A stretch of 64,000 nucleotides of DNA from Brevundimonas vesicularis NBRC 12165 (GCF_001592205.1 NZ_BCWM01000010.1:90850-154849); one strand, 5' to 3'; shown: positions 1-8,215, numbered from the stretch's first letter. Notes: generated by a model from the sequence alone, not told the origin. Made by a program: numbers and translations.

Positions 1-305
1 CGCTCGGCCTGATCCGGATCGTCCGTGCAGCCGAACACAATCAGCGCGCCGCTGGCCAGGCGCAGGCCGCAGTCGCGGATCTGGTCCCAGGCGTCCGCGT
101 CGGGCGTCGGCGCTGTGGTCAGGATTTCAAGTTCGACCGGGACCAGCATGTTGCGAACCGTGCCGATCGCGATCAGGTCGGGGCCGACGGCCAGCATGGG
201 GTCGCTGTCCGAGCTCCACAGGGCGGCGGTGTCGGTGACGTAGGTCTCGTCGCAAACGTAGAACTGGAAATAGTCCGCGAAAATCTCGAAACGGCGGACA
301 CACAC
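1..305 (-). CDS. hypothetical protein, 5' part only (runs off the window)
   Basis: About 101 codons are visible before the window edge. The reading frame opens with GTG at 305, reads VCVRRFEIFADYFQFYVCDE, and stays open to base 1, with acidic and hydrophobic alternation typical of a real soluble protein and third-position GC like its neighbours. The GTG lies 5 bases after the pgm stop codon, so the gene is probably co-transcribed downstream of pgm. A CTG at 314 is the only alternative nearby start. I do not recognise the family. No signal peptide or membrane segment is visible in this part. Confidence 0.6.
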   Translation of the reverse strand, partial: MCVRRFEIFADYFQFYVCDETYVTDTAALWSSDSDPMLAVGPDLIAIGTVRNMLVPVELEILTTAPTPDADAWDQIRDCGLRLASGALIVFGCTDDPDQAE

Positions 306-310
306 CGACT

Positions 311-1948
311 TCAGCTCGCCAGAGCCGTCGCCACCACGGCCCTGGCCTCGGCCTGAACGGTCGCCAGATGGTCGGGGCCGAGGAACGATTCGGTGTAGAT
401 CTTGTAGACGTCCTCGGTGCCCGAGGGACGGGCGGCGAACCAGGCGTCGGCGGTGAGGACCTTCAGCCCGCCGATGGCCTCGCCGTTGCCGGGGGCCTTC
501 GTCAGGATGTCGGTGATCGGCTGACCGGCCAGGGTGGTCGCGGTCACGTCCGAGGGGCTGAGCGCGGCAAGCCGGGCCTTCTCGGTGCGATTGGCCGGGG
601 CGTCGACGCGGGCGTAGGCGGGGGCGCCGTATTGGTCGGTCAGGCCAGTGTAGAGTTGGCTGGCGCTCTGGCCGGTGCGGGCGTGGATCTCGGCGGCCAG
701 CAGGCACAGCAGGATGCCGTCCTTGTCGGTCGTCCACACCGTGCCGTCGTGGCGCAGGAAGGAGGCCCCGGCCGATTCCTCGCCGCCGAAACCGACGGTT
801 CCGTCCAAGAGGCCGGGCACGAAGTGTTTGAAGCCGACGGGGACTTCCAGCAGGCGGCGACCCAGGCCGGCGACGACCCGGTCGATCATCGATGACGAGA
901 CCAGGGTCTTGCCCACCGCGACGTCCGCGCCCCAGCCGGGTCGGTTCGCGAACAGATAGGCGATGGCGGCGGCCAGGAAATGGTTGGGGTTCATCAGGCC
1001 CGCGTCGGGCGTGACGATGCCGTGGCGATCCGCGTCGGCGTCGTTGCCGAAGGCGACGTCATAGGCTGAGCCGCCCTTCATCATGCCGATAAGACCGGCC
1101 ATGGCGCTGGGGGATGAGCAGTCCATGCGGATCTTGCCGTCGGCGTCCAGCGGCATGAAGGCCCAGCGCGGATCGACGGCGTCATTGACGACAGCCAGGT
1201 CCAGTCGGTGGCGCTCAGCGATCTCGCCCCAATAGGCCACGGCCGCGCCGCCAAGAGGATCGGCGCCGATACGGACGCCGGCGTTGCGGATGGCGTCCAG
1301 GTCCAGCACGTTGGGCAGGTCGTCAATATAGGCGGCGAGGTAGTCAAACCGGCCCGCAGCCGCATGCGCCTGGGCGAAGGGGACGCGGCGCACCTCGGTC
1401 AGGCCGCCTTCGATCAGCTGGTTGGCGCGGGCGGCGATGGCGGATGTGGCCTCGCCCCCGGCCGGGCCGCCGGAGGTGGGATTGTATTTGATACCGCCGT
1501 CGCGGGGCGGATTGTGCGAAGGCGTGATCAGGACGCCGTCCGCCTGCCGGCTATTCGTGCGGTTGTGGGTCAGGATGGCGTGCGAAACGGCTGGCGTGGG
1601 GGTGAAGCCGTCGCGGGCGTCGATCAGCACCTCGACCCCGTTGGCGATCAGCACCTCCAGCGTCGTGCGGAAGGCGGGCTCGGACAGGCCGTGTGTGTCG
1701 CGACCGAGAAACAGGGGGCCGTCGACGCCCTGGGCCGCGCGGTATTCGGCGATCGCCTGGGCGATGGCCAGGATGTGCGCCTGATTGAAAGCGCCGTCCA
1801 GGCTGGAGCCCCGGTGGCCGGATGTGCCGAAGACGACCCGCTGCTGCGGATCGCCCATGTCTGGCCGGGTCGTCTCATAGGCGTCGAGCAGGGCGTCGAG
1901 ATCGATCAGGTCTTCGGGGCGTGCGGTCGTGCCGGCGCGGTCGTGCAT
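311..1948 (-). CDS. pgm: phosphoglucomutase (alpha-D-glucose-specific)
   Basis: Interconverts glucose 1-phosphate and glucose 6-phosphate in the cytoplasm, linking glycolysis to glycogen, UDP-glucose and envelope polysaccharides. The 545-residue length is normal for this phosphohexomutase family. The phosphoserine loop is [11 protein letters not shown] (Ser 144), the metal loop DADADRHG is near residue 305, the sugar loop GEESAGASF near 400, and the C-terminal phosphate loop [12 protein letters not shown] near 510. The ATG at 1948 fits the N-terminus of the family. The partial gene at 1-305 starts 5 bases downstream, suggesting one transcript. Function is confident from the motifs. Confidence 0.96.
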   Translation of the reverse strand: MHDRAGTTARPEDLIDLDALLDAYETTRPDMGDPQQRVVFGTSGHRGSSLDGAFNQAHILAIAQAIAEYRAAQGVDGPLFLGRDTHGLSEPAFRTTLEVLIANGVEVLIDARDGFTPTPAVSHAILTHNRTNSRQADGVLITPSHNPPRDGGIKYNPTSGGPAGGEATSAIAARANQLIEGGLTEVRRVPFAQAHAAAGRFDYLAAYIDDLPNVLDLDAIRNAGVRIGADPLGGAAVAYWGEIAERHRLDLAVVNDAVDPRWAFMPLDADGKIRMDCSSPSAMAGLIGMMKGGSAYDVAFGNDADADRHGIVTPDAGLMNPNHFLAAAIAYLFANRPGWGADVAVGKTLVSSSMIDRVVAGLGRRLLEVPVGFKHFVPGLLDGTVGFGGEESAGASFLRHDGTVWTTDKDGILLCLLAAEIHARTGQSASQLYTGLTDQYGAPAYARVDAPANRTEKARLAALSPSDVTATTLAGQPITDILTKAPGNGEAIGGLKVLTADAWFAARPSGTEDVYKIYTESFLGPDHLATVQAEARAVVATALAS

Positions 1949-1984
1949 CGTGAGTCAATCAATCGTTCTGAGGGGGAGCGGCGA

Positions 1985-2836
1985 TCAGGCGCCGCTGAAG
2001 GTGTCGCAGGACGCCGGGTCGCCCGATTGATAGCCGCGTTGCAGCCATTCCACCCGCTGCGCAGAAGAGCCATGGGTGAAGCTTTCGGGAGAGACGCGGC
2101 CGCCGCTGCGCCGTTGCAGGGTGTCGTCGCCGATGGCCTGGGCGGTCTTCATGCCCTCTTCGATATCGCCGGGCTCGAGCGCGACCTGACCGTTGGAGAC
2201 GGCCGAGGCGTTCCGGGCCCAGACGCCGGCGTAGCAGTCGGCTTGAAGCTCCAGCGCGACCGAATACTGGTTGGCTTCAGCCTGACCCGAGGCGCGCTGC
2301 TGGGCCTGGCGAACCTGATCAGAGGTGCCGGTCAGGGTCTGGACGTGATGGCCGAACTCGTGGGCGATGACATAGGCGCGGGCGAAGTCGGCGCCTGAGG
2401 CCCCGAGCTTGTTCTCCATCTCCTGCCAGAAGCCGAGGTCCAGATAGACCGTTTTGTCGTTGGGACAATAGAAGGGCCCCATGGCCGACTGACCATAGCC
2501 GCAGCCGGTCGGCGTGCCTTGTTCGTAGATGACGACATTGGGTCGCTGATAGCCCTCAAGCTTCTGCGACCAGACATCATCAATGTTGGCGCCGATGACA
2601 TCGACGAACCGGCCGGCCTGATCCTTCGGTGTCCCGACTTGACCCTGCTGCTGTTCGGCGCCGACGCCGCCGAACTGGCTGGCCAGTTGTGTCGTGGTCG
2701 AAGGATCAATGCCGAAGACCAGATAGCCGATAAGGGCCAGAACGCCGACGCCGAGACCTCCGCCGGCGATGGCTCCGCCGCCGAGACCCCGTCGATCCTC
2801 AACGCCGCCGCCTGTGCGTCCACCCTGCCAGCGCAT
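1985..2836 (-). CDS. ypfJ: YpfJ-family neutral zinc metallopeptidase
   Basis: A 283-residue membrane-anchored predicted zinc peptidase. The start MRWQGGRTGGGVEDRRG is typical of the YpfJ family. It is followed by a glycine-rich stretch and one transmembrane helix (residues about 27-43), so the catalytic domain probably faces the periplasm. The zinc motif HEFGHH lies at residues 159-164, and a distal Glu/Asp-rich helix (ELQADCYAGVWA) supplies the remaining conserved family residues. The substrate is unknown. It lies between pgm and a small exported protein on the same strand, with 36- and 78-base gaps. The family call is firm and the function only general. Confidence 0.88.
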   Translation of the reverse strand: MRWQGGRTGGGVEDRRGLGGGAIAGGGLGVGVLALIGYLVFGIDPSTTTQLASQFGGVGAEQQQGQVGTPKDQAGRFVDVIGANIDDVWSQKLEGYQRPNVVIYEQGTPTGCGYGQSAMGPFYCPNDKTVYLDLGFWQEMENKLGASGADFARAYVIAHEFGHHVQTLTGTSDQVRQAQQRASGQAEANQYSVALELQADCYAGVWARNASAVSNGQVALEPGDIEEGMKTAQAIGDDTLQRRSGGRVSPESFTHGSSAQRVEWLQRGYQSGDPASCDTFSGA

Positions 2837-2914
2837 GCCCTATCCTCCGCCCGATCCTGGTTAAGCTAGGCAGGAACGCGGGTGCAAGGGAAGGGATGCG
2901 TCAGTTCGGACGCA

Positions 2915-3304
2915 TCATTGCGAACGGGCCAGCCAGTTGTCGATCTGGCTCATGCCCTGGGCCGTCTGCTGGCGGCGCTCGGCAGCGGACTGGCGCAAGG
3001 TCCGCTCCTGTTCGGGGCTGTAGAGCGGGCGGGGCGGCAAGGGCTGGACAGCGGTGGGTTCGCGTGCGCCTTCGATGGCGCGCAGGCGAAGCTGGGTCTC
3101 GATCTGCTGTTGACGCGCCTGGTCCGCGTTCGACTGCGCCTGAGAACGCAGACGGTCGTTCTCATAGCGGTGCTGGTCGGCGATGGCGGCGGGGACGCCG
3201 CCCGGATAGGCGCCGTAGGGTCGGCCGGCCTGCGGATAGGTCTGAGCCAAAGCAGGCGTGGCGGCAGCGGCCAACAGGGCGGTCAGGGTCAGGAGCGATC
3301 GCAT
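2915..3304 (-). CDS. small exported protein of unknown function
   Basis: 129 residues starting MRSLLTLTALLAAAATPALAQ, a clear Sec signal peptide with cleavage expected after ALA near residue 20. I chose the ATG at 3304 because the open frame upstream of it is not signal-like and would bury the leader. The mature part is Gln/Arg-rich, with a probable helical segment (about residues 45-80) containing many Gln and Glu and a C-terminal helix ending NWLARSQ. I do not recognise a family. It is likely periplasmic. It reads the same way as the YpfJ peptidase gene and could share its transcript. Confidence 0.7.
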   Translation of the reverse strand: MRSLLTLTALLAAAATPALAQTYPQAGRPYGAYPGGVPAAIADQHRYENDRLRSQAQSNADQARQQQIETQLRLRAIEGAREPTAVQPLPPRPLYSPEQERTLRQSAAERRQQTAQGMSQIDNWLARSQ

Positions 3305-3410
3305 GGATACGATGTGGGGGCGCGGGCCATCGCCGCCAAGCGGAGCCGCAACCCTTTGAGACGCCGTGGGTTCATCGCGCCGAACCCCTTTCACCAACGG
3401 AGCATTCCTC

Positions 3411-3977
3411 ATGGCCCAATCCCTTTCCGGCAAGACCGTCGCCATCCTCGCGACCGACGGCGTCGAATTGATCGAACTGAATGAACCGATGAAGGCGCTG
3501 AAGGATGCGGGCGCGGTGGTCGAGATCGTGTCTCTGAAGGCCGGCGAGTTTCAGGGCTTCGACCATCTGACGCCCGGCGACAAGGTCACGGCCGACAAGG
3601 CGGTGGCGGCGGTGGACGCCTCGGCCTATTCCGCCCTGCTGTTGCCGGGCGGGGTGGCGAACCCGGACCTGCTGCGGGCGGACGAGGACGCGGTGAAGTT
3701 CGTTCGGGCCTTCTTCGACGCCGGCAAGCCGGTCGCCGCCATCTGTCACGCGCCCTGGCTGCTGATCGAGGCAGGCGTGGTCGAGGGGCGCACGATGACG
3801 TCGTTCGAAAGCATCCGCACCGACCTGAAGAACGCCGGGGCCAATGTGGTCAATGAGGCGGTGGTGGTGGATCAGGGCCTGGTGACCAGCCGCTGCCCCG
3901 ACGACATTCCCGCCTTCAACGCCAAGATGATCGAGGAGTTCGCCGAAGGCCGCCACGAGGGCCAAGCCGCCGCTTAA
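3411..3977 (+). CDS. PfpI/DJ-1 family protein (type 1 glutamine amidotransferase fold)
   Basis: 188 residues of the class I glutamine-amidotransferase-like fold. The nucleophile elbow AAICHAPWLL carries the conserved cysteine, preceded by the backbone loop LLPGGVANPD, with an acidic residue near the N-terminus (VELIELNEP). Members of the PfpI/YhbO/DJ-1 group have been described as proteases, chaperones or glyoxalase III/deglycases, and the sequence does not say which applies. Start at 3411 (MAQSLSGKT) is preceded by AACGGAG; upstream codons do not match the family. Its stop codon lies in one copy of a 12-base duplication whose other copy holds the stop of the convergent methyltransferase gene. 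Confidence 0.9.
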   Translation: MAQSLSGKTVAILATDGVELIELNEPMKALKDAGAVVEIVSLKAGEFQGFDHLTPGDKVTADKAVAAVDASAYSALLLPGGVANPDLLRADEDAVKFVRAFFDAGKPVAAICHAPWLLIEAGVVEGRTMTSFESIRTDLKNAGANVVNEAVVVDQGLVTSRCPDDIPAFNAKMIEEFAEGRHEGQAAA

Positions 3978-3994
3978 AGGGGGCCGCCGCTTAA
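3966..3994. repeat. 12-bp direct duplication holding two convergent stop codons
   Basis: GCCGCCGCTTAA occurs at 3966-3977 and again at 3983-3994. The TAA of the first copy ends the PfpI gene on the plus strand, and the TTA of the second (TAA on the minus strand) ends the methyltransferase gene. The five bases between are G-rich. This looks like a local tandem duplication at the gene junction. Confidence 0.7.
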
Positions 3995-4641
3995 GGCATC
4001 GCCCAGACGGAGGACCGCTTGATCTCCTGGTCCTCCAGTTCGCGTGAGGTCGGGACGCGGTATTCGGCCAGGAAATCCAGGCCCGTGCGCGGGAAATAGG
4101 TGCGTCCCGGATCGCCGATCAGGACACGCGTCCCCTTGGCGCGGGCCTGGGCCAGCCAGGCGAGAACGGCGTCGGTCATCGGACGCTCGTAGCAGATGTC
4201 ACCCGCGCAGATGACGTCCACATCCGGCGGGGCGGCGTCCAGCAGATTGGTCTGGGTGAAGTCCAGCGTCACGCCGTTCGCCGTCGCATTGGCGGCGACC
4301 GCGGCCTGGCAGAAGGGATCGATGTCGGCGCACAGGACATGGGTCGCCCCCGCCTGCATCGCCGCCACGCCGACCAGGCCCGAACCGGCGGCGAAGTCCA
4401 GCACGCGCTTGCCGACGACCTCCTGCGGATGATCCAGCAGATACCGGCTCAGAGCCTGACCGCCGGCCCAGGCAAAGGCCCAGAAGGGCGGCGGCACGCC
4501 CATTTCGCCGAGCTCTTCTTCCGTCAGCCGCCAGATCGGCGTGATCTCGTCGGCCAGCCACAAAGAAATCTCGGGCGCGTGCGGCACGGGCTGAAGCCGG
4601 GTGTTGTCACGGATGAAGGCGGCGGGATCGAGGACGGTCAT
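3991..4641 (-). CDS. class I SAM-dependent methyltransferase (ETF-beta lysine methyltransferase type)
   Basis: 216 residues with a Rossmann methyltransferase core: motif I VLDFAAGSGLVGVAA, an acidic second-strand end (LCADIDPF), and post-II DVICAGDICYE. The N-terminal part (ITPIWRLTEEELGEMGVPPPFWAFAWAGGQALSRY region) resembles the nicotinamide-N-methylase-like/ETFB-lysine methyltransferase group, which methylates lysines on electron-transfer flavoprotein. That substrate is inference. The ATG at 4641 overlaps the stop of the desaturase gene as ATGA, so the two genes are translationally coupled. I discarded a longer in-frame extension that runs through the desaturase gene. Confidence 0.85.
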   Translation of the reverse strand: MTVLDPAAFIRDNTRLQPVPHAPEISLWLADEITPIWRLTEEELGEMGVPPPFWAFAWAGGQALSRYLLDHPQEVVGKRVLDFAAGSGLVGVAAMQAGATHVLCADIDPFCQAAVAANATANGVTLDFTQTNLLDAAPPDVDVICAGDICYERPMTDAVLAWLAQARAKGTRVLIGDPGRTYFPRTGLDFLAEYRVPTSRELEDQEIKRSSVWAMP

Positions 4642-5612
4642 TCCGGCTGGCGCGTAACAGCCTTCAGCACGCTGGCATAGCTGGGTGCGACCTCCATGGC
4701 CTCGGCTTGCGGCTTCGCATGGATGGCGCGGTGGAGGCGCGGCAGCTTCCAGCAGGGCACATGCATGAACAGGTGGTGCTCGGCGTGGAAGTTGACCCAG
4801 TAGGGCGCGATGAAGGCGCGTTCCCACAGGCTGGCCTTGGTAGTGCGAGCGGCGCGAAAGGGGTCGGCCGACGAACCCTCGACGCAGGCGTGTTCGGCGA
4901 TGTTTCGCAGGCGCGTCACCATCGGAAACCATGTCGCCATCGGCAGCAGCCACAACACGAAAAAGGCCCACCAGACACCAGCGGCGATGAAGCCCGCCAG
5001 CAGGACCGCGTTGAAGGCGAGGAAGGGCAGTACGGATCGGCCCGTCACGATCGACTCGTAATCATGGGCGCTATCGCTCATTCCTTTTGTGCTATCGCCC
5101 CTTGGGCTGCTTGAGCGCGCGTGCGCTTGGGCTAGCGGCAGCAGCACCCGCTGCTTGAAGAAGGTCTGGCCCGTCAGGTCGCGGACCAGCTTGCGGCGCA
5201 GCGAGGCCGGACTGACGGGAAACGGCGCCGACAGCATCAGATCGGGATCCTCCGCCTGCTGGGCGAAGCGATGATGCGTCAGATGATAGGGGCGATAGGC
5301 CTTCAGGCTGGCGCCGATCGGCACGGCGCATAGCCAGTGGCCGAGAAAATCGTTCAGGCGGTTCGACCTCGACAGGCCGCCATGCGCCGCTTCGTGCATC
5401 AGAATGGCTAGACCCAGCTGACGTGTGCCGACGACCATAATGCACAGCGGGATCAGCCAGGGAATCAGGACGCCGGCGAGAACAGCCAGGGCGATCACCG
5501 CCCAGCAGTGGACCACTAGCAGCGGGCCGGCCCAGGCCGAGCGAATTTTAAACGGCGTCCACTCCTGGGGTGTGAACAGGGCCGACGGGGCGATGCGCGG
5601 GGCGGCGGACAT
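4638..5612 (-). CDS. membrane fatty acid desaturase with an in-frame repeat-derived insert
   Basis: 324 residues of the di-iron integral-membrane desaturase family. The three histidine boxes are HEAAH (73-77), HLTHH (110-114) and HAEHH (276-280), with paired hydrophobic helices before the first box and between the second and third. It probably introduces a double bond into membrane acyl chains; the regiospecificity cannot be read from the sequence. Residues about 163-185 (around SSSPRGDSTKGMSDSAHD) are unlike the rest: hydrophilic, Ser/Gly/Asp-rich and encoded by a palindromic repeat element at 5068-5118. The insert lies in a loop between boxes and keeps the frame. The downstream methyltransferase gene overlaps the stop by 4 bases. 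Confidence 0.9.
   Translation of the reverse strand: MSAAPRIAPSALFTPQEWTPFKIRSAWAGPLLVVHCWAVIALAVLAGVLIPWLIPLCIMVVGTRQLGLAILMHEAAHGGLSRSNRLNDFLGHWLCAVPIGASLKAYRPYHLTHHRFAQQAEDPDLMLSAPFPVSPASLRRKLVRDLTGQTFFKQRVLLPLAQAHARSSSPRGDSTKGMSDSAHDYESIVTGRSVLPFLAFNAVLLAGFIAAGVWWAFFVLWLLPMATWFPMVTRLRNIAEHACVEGSSADPFRAARTTKASLWERAFIAPYWVNFHAEHHLFMHVPCWKLPRLHRAIHAKPQAEAMEVAPSYASVLKAVTRQPE
5068..5118 (-). repeat. palindromic repeat copy 1, in frame inside the desaturase gene
   Basis: Read on the minus strand it begins GCGCTCAAGCAGCC, then has GCGATAGC twice, 21 bases apart, with ACAAAAGGAATGA between. CGCTCA (5075-5080) pairs with TGAGCG (5112-5117). CTCAAGCAGC followed by GCGATAG recurs at 18285-18339, and GCTCAAGCAGC...GCGATAGC at 37225-37260. 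This copy is fully translated without a stop, encoding a polar insert. Confidence 0.6.
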
Positions 5613-5670
5613 GAGACGAGTCTAGCCCCTGAAGCGCGTCTGGAAAAGCGACGCAAGAATGTTGGGCGCG

Positions 5671-5734
5671 CCTGACAAAAAGTCAGGTTGACATGACATT
5701 CGGGCGGTGTCAGGTTGTCCTTACACAAGGAGAC
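5671..5734 (+). promoter_or_regulatory. operator and promoter region of the membrane protein-XRE unit
   Basis: CCTGAC-AAAAA-GTCAGG (5671-5687) is a perfect 6-bp inverted repeat. It is followed at once by TTGACA (5688-5693), a good -35 box. A second GTCAG begins at 5709 and opens a 26-base block ending in the ribosome site GGAGAC (5729-5734). That block matches a block before the hydrolase gene at 6352-6377 in 19 of 26 positions. I infer shared autoregulation by the XRE protein. Confidence 0.6.
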
Positions 5735-5739
5735 CCGAT

Positions 5740-6147
5740 ATGTTCACCGCCTGGAAGACCGGAACGCCTGCGCATCGACGCTACATCATTCGCACGATGG
5801 CCTTCTCCGTGCCTTACGTCGCGATCTGCGTCGCCATGATGACGACCGACGCGTTCGACGATTTGATGGGGAAACCGGCGGCCTGGGTCCTGGCGGCGGC
5901 GGTGTCGGCGCCGGTGATCGGGCAGATTTGGGCGACCCTGGCGCTGATGCGCGAAAGCGACGAGTTCGTACGCGGCGTGACGGCCAAACAGTTCATCGTC
6001 GCCGCAGGACTGGCCATGGCCGTCGCCACCTTTTGGGGCTTTGGCGAGAGTTTCGCCGGGGCGCCGCATATGCAGACCTGGTTGATCGTGCCGGTCTTCT
6101 GGGGCCTCTACGGCGTCGTTTCACCCTTCATCCGGAGCAGCCGATGA
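5740..6147 (+). CDS. small four-helix membrane protein, partner of an XRE regulator
   Basis: 135 residues with four likely transmembrane helices (about 19-35, 48-68, 84-101 and 112-130) and short loops, the middle one charged (MRESDEFVRGVTAKQ). I do not recognise a named family. Start at 5740 follows AAGGAG (5727-5732) at good spacing; longer in-frame starts lack a ribosome site and run into the operator. The stop overlaps the start of the XRE gene (ATGA at 6144-6147), implying translational coupling. Pairing of a small membrane protein with a mini-XRE regulator is repeated at 57185-57943. A role as sensor or target of the regulator is inference. Confidence 0.75.
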   Translation: MFTAWKTGTPAHRRYIIRTMAFSVPYVAICVAMMTTDAFDDLMGKPAAWVLAAAVSAPVIGQIWATLALMRESDEFVRGVTAKQFIVAAGLAMAVATFWGFGESFAGAPHMQTWLIVPVFWGLYGVVSPFIRSSR

Positions 6148-6344
6148 AGAACCGCCTCAAGCTTCTGCGCGTCGAACGCGGCTGGACCCAGGAACAGATG
6201 GGTCAGGCGCTGGGTGTCTCGCGTCAGGCGGTGATCGCCCTGGAGACAGAGCGGCACGATCCATCGCTGGACCTCGCTTATCGGATCGCCGCCGTATTCG
6301 CGCGGCCGGTCGAAGAGATCTTTGAAAACCCGCACGCGGGCTGA
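6144..6344 (+). CDS. mini-XRE (Cro/CI-type) transcriptional regulator
   Basis: 66 residues, almost all helix-turn-helix: RLKLLRVERGWTQEQMGQAL leads into recognition helix VSRQAVIALETER, followed by a short C-terminal helix (EEIFENPHAG). It resembles the small XRE group of about 65-75 residues that lacks a ligand domain. The ATG at 6144 overlaps the stop of the upstream membrane-protein gene. The same CTGAC-N5/6-GTCAG inverted repeats occur before that gene (5672-5686) and before the downstream hydrolase gene (6341-6356), so this protein is the obvious candidate to bind both. That binding is inference. Confidence 0.88.
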   Translation: MKNRLKLLRVERGWTQEQMGQALGVSRQAVIALETERHDPSLDLAYRIAAVFARPVEEIFENPHAG

Positions 6345-6377
6345 CCCAAAAGTCAGAATAACCTTACAATTGGAGAC
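6341..6377 (+). promoter_or_regulatory. second operator/RBS module, before the alpha/beta hydrolase gene
   Basis: CTGAC-CCAAAA-GTCAG (6341-6356) repeats the operator at 5672-5686 with a one-base-longer spacer. From GTCAG at 6352 to GGAGAC at 6377 the 26 bases align without gaps to 5709-5734, including identical CCTTACA and GGAGAC blocks (19 of 26 identical). The first half overlaps the last codons of the XRE gene. Confidence 0.6.
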
Positions 6378-6381
6378 TGTG

Positions 6382-7329
6382 ATGTCGAACGTCATTCGCC
6401 CTTGCCGGGGCGTCTTTGCCCCGTCGCGCCTTGCCATCATCCTGGGCGTTGTGATCGCCTGCGCCGTGGCCAGCGATCAGGCTCGCGCCCAATCCGCGCC
6501 ACCTGTGGCTTCCTCCGCCACGCACTTCGTCTCCGACCGGCTGTCGGTCGAGGTGGTGGGCCAAGGCCCCGACGTCATCCTGATCCCCGGACTGGCGTCT
6601 TCGCGTGAAGTGTGGCGAGCGACAGCGGATCGGCTGAAGGCGACGCACAGAGTGCATCTGGTCCAGCTGGCAGGGTTCGCCGGCGAACCCTGGACGCACG
6701 GCGACGGCGCCTTCGTCCAGCCCGAGGTGGATGAACTGGCGCGCTATATCCGTCAGACGCGGCTGGATCGGCCGGCGGTGATCGGCCATTCGATGGGCGG
6801 TCTGAGCGGACTTCTGCTGGCGCAGCAGCAGCCGGATCTGGTCGGGCGGGTGATGACGGTCGACTCGCTGCCCTTCTACAGCGCCATGTTCGGGCCAACC
6901 GCGACGGCCGAAAGCGCCCGACCGTTCGCGGATCAGGCGGCGGGCATGATACTGTCGGCGGACACAGCGAGCTTCCGCACCCAGCAGGAGGCGACGGCGC
7001 AGGCGCTGTCGCGAACCCCGTCGGAACAGGCGCGGATCGTGGCCTGGTCGTTGGCGACCGACCGTCACGCGATGGCTTCGGCCATGAAGGATGTGATGAC
7101 CACCGATGCGCGGCCGGGGCTGGCGACCATGACGACGCTGGTGACGGCGCTTTACGCCGCCGATGCCGAAGGCGGGGCGCCGACAGCGGTGGCCGATGCG
7201 ATGTGGACGCGAGAGTATGCGGCCTTGCCCGGCGTGACCCTGATCCGCGTCGATGGATCGCGCCACTTCATCATGGCCGATCAGCCGGCGCGGTTCGCCG
7301 AACTGGTTGACGCGTTTCTGGCGAAGTGA
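6382..7329 (+). CDS. exported alpha/beta hydrolase
   Basis: 315 residues. An N-terminal leader (LAIILGVVIACAVASDQARAQS) predicts export, with cleavage near residue 37. The hydrolase core shows the oxyanion region VILIPGLASS, nucleophile elbow GHSMGG (Ser catalytic), and a late SRHF histidine near residue 295 as in the HxxxP-type C-terminal catalytic end. The substrate is unknown; the fold covers esterases, lipases and lactonases. Start at 6382 is 4 bases after GGAGAC. The gene follows the XRE regulator and shares its operator motif, so it is probably in the same regulon, perhaps with its own promoter. Confidence 0.87.
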   Translation: MSNVIRPCRGVFAPSRLAIILGVVIACAVASDQARAQSAPPVASSATHFVSDRLSVEVVGQGPDVILIPGLASSREVWRATADRLKATHRVHLVQLAGFAGEPWTHGDGAFVQPEVDELARYIRQTRLDRPAVIGHSMGGLSGLLLAQQQPDLVGRVMTVDSLPFYSAMFGPTATAESARPFADQAAGMILSADTASFRTQQEATAQALSRTPSEQARIVAWSLATDRHAMASAMKDVMTTDARPGLATMTTLVTALYAADAEGGAPTAVADAMWTREYAALPGVTLIRVDGSRHFIMADQPARFAELVDAFLAK

Positions 7330-7338
7330 GCCTTAGAG

Positions 7339-7364
7339 ATCCTCCCCCGCAGGCGGGGGAGGAT
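7339..7364. terminator. bidirectional terminator hairpin between convergent genes
   Basis: ATCCTCCCCCGC (7339-7350) and GCGGGGGAGGAT (7353-7364) form a perfect 12-bp stem with a two-base centre. It sits between the plus-strand hydrolase stop (7329) and the minus-strand lipoprotein stop (7369), with TTGGTT following on the plus strand. Confidence 0.75.
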
Positions 7365-7368
7365 TGGT

Positions 7369-8193
7369 TCAACCGTTCTTCGGCGTCACGTCGCCGGCCT
7401 TGGCCGGGGCGCCGTCGAACTGGTCGGCGTAGGCGGGATTGAGCAGGGCGCGCAACGCGCTCTGCGGCAGGGCAATCCAGTAGGGGCCGTCCGAATAGGG
7501 GCCGATCTGATAGGGTCCCATCAGGAAGGTCACGCCACCTGCCTTGCCCGGCGTCGTGCCCGGCGTCAGGACGAACGGCGTCGAGACGGCCTTGGGGCAG
7601 GTCCACATCTTGCCGTCCAGGGTCGCGGCCTCCGAACCCGGCGAGCGAGCCTGTTTGGCGGCGTTGGCGGCGGCGCACAGGGCCTTGTCGAGGACCGACA
7701 GGTCGGCGCCCGGCCGGAACAGGTCGGCGAAGCCCAGCCGCTTGTTGGTCGTCTTGTCCCAGATCACGGCGTCGAAACTGGTGTTGGGATGGGCGCCGCC
7801 GGTGAACTCGAAATCGGTGCGGGCCAGGCTGACCAGTTTGCCGGTTTCGGCGCCCGGCGCGAAGGCGATGGTCTTTTCATAAGGGTTTGGGCCGCCGCCG
7901 GCCTCGCTGAGATCGGCCTGAGCGCCTTCCTCGAACTGCTTCAGGTCGCGCACCGTGTCGGCGTAGAGGGCGGCGTGCAGGGCGGGCGTGGTCTTGATCG
8001 CCTGGGGCAGGGTCAGTTTGACGGCGGCATAGGGGGTCTTGCTGTCATAGCCGACGGGGGTGTTCGACATGGCCGGCGCGGCGGCCGGGGCCGGCGCGGC
8101 CGGCGCCTGGGCCTTGTCTTCCTTGCGCTGGCAGGCAGCCAGGGTGGCGGCGACGGCGGCGGACAACAGCAGGATTCGGGCGGTGCGCGACAT
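7369..8193 (-). CDS. DUF3298-type lipoprotein
   Basis: 274 residues. The leader ILLLSAAVAATLAAC ends in a lipobox (L-A-A-C), so Cys near residue 21 is probably lipidated. It is followed by an Ala/Pro linker (APAAPAPAAAPA) and a domain resembling the DUF4163/DUF3298 architecture of PdaC and RsiV-like proteins (SLARTDFEFTGGAHPNTSFDAVIWD is the usual signature region). Function is unknown; related domains occur in envelope stress and peptidoglycan enzymes. Start at 8193 (MSRTAR) follows GGAG at 7-base spacing; the frame extends 14 codons further upstream without better support. It lies just downstream of ubiA on the same strand. Confidence 0.82.
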   Translation of the reverse strand: MSRTARILLLSAAVAATLAACQRKEDKAQAPAAPAPAAAPAMSNTPVGYDSKTPYAAVKLTLPQAIKTTPALHAALYADTVRDLKQFEEGAQADLSEAGGGPNPYEKTIAFAPGAETGKLVSLARTDFEFTGGAHPNTSFDAVIWDKTTNKRLGFADLFRPGADLSVLDKALCAAANAAKQARSPGSEAATLDGKMWTCPKAVSTPFVLTPGTTPGKAGGVTFLMGPYQIGPYSDGPYWIALPQSALRALLNPAYADQFDGAPAKAGDVTPKNG

Positions 8194-8215
8194 GGGAAAC
8201 TCCATCATCGGGGGA

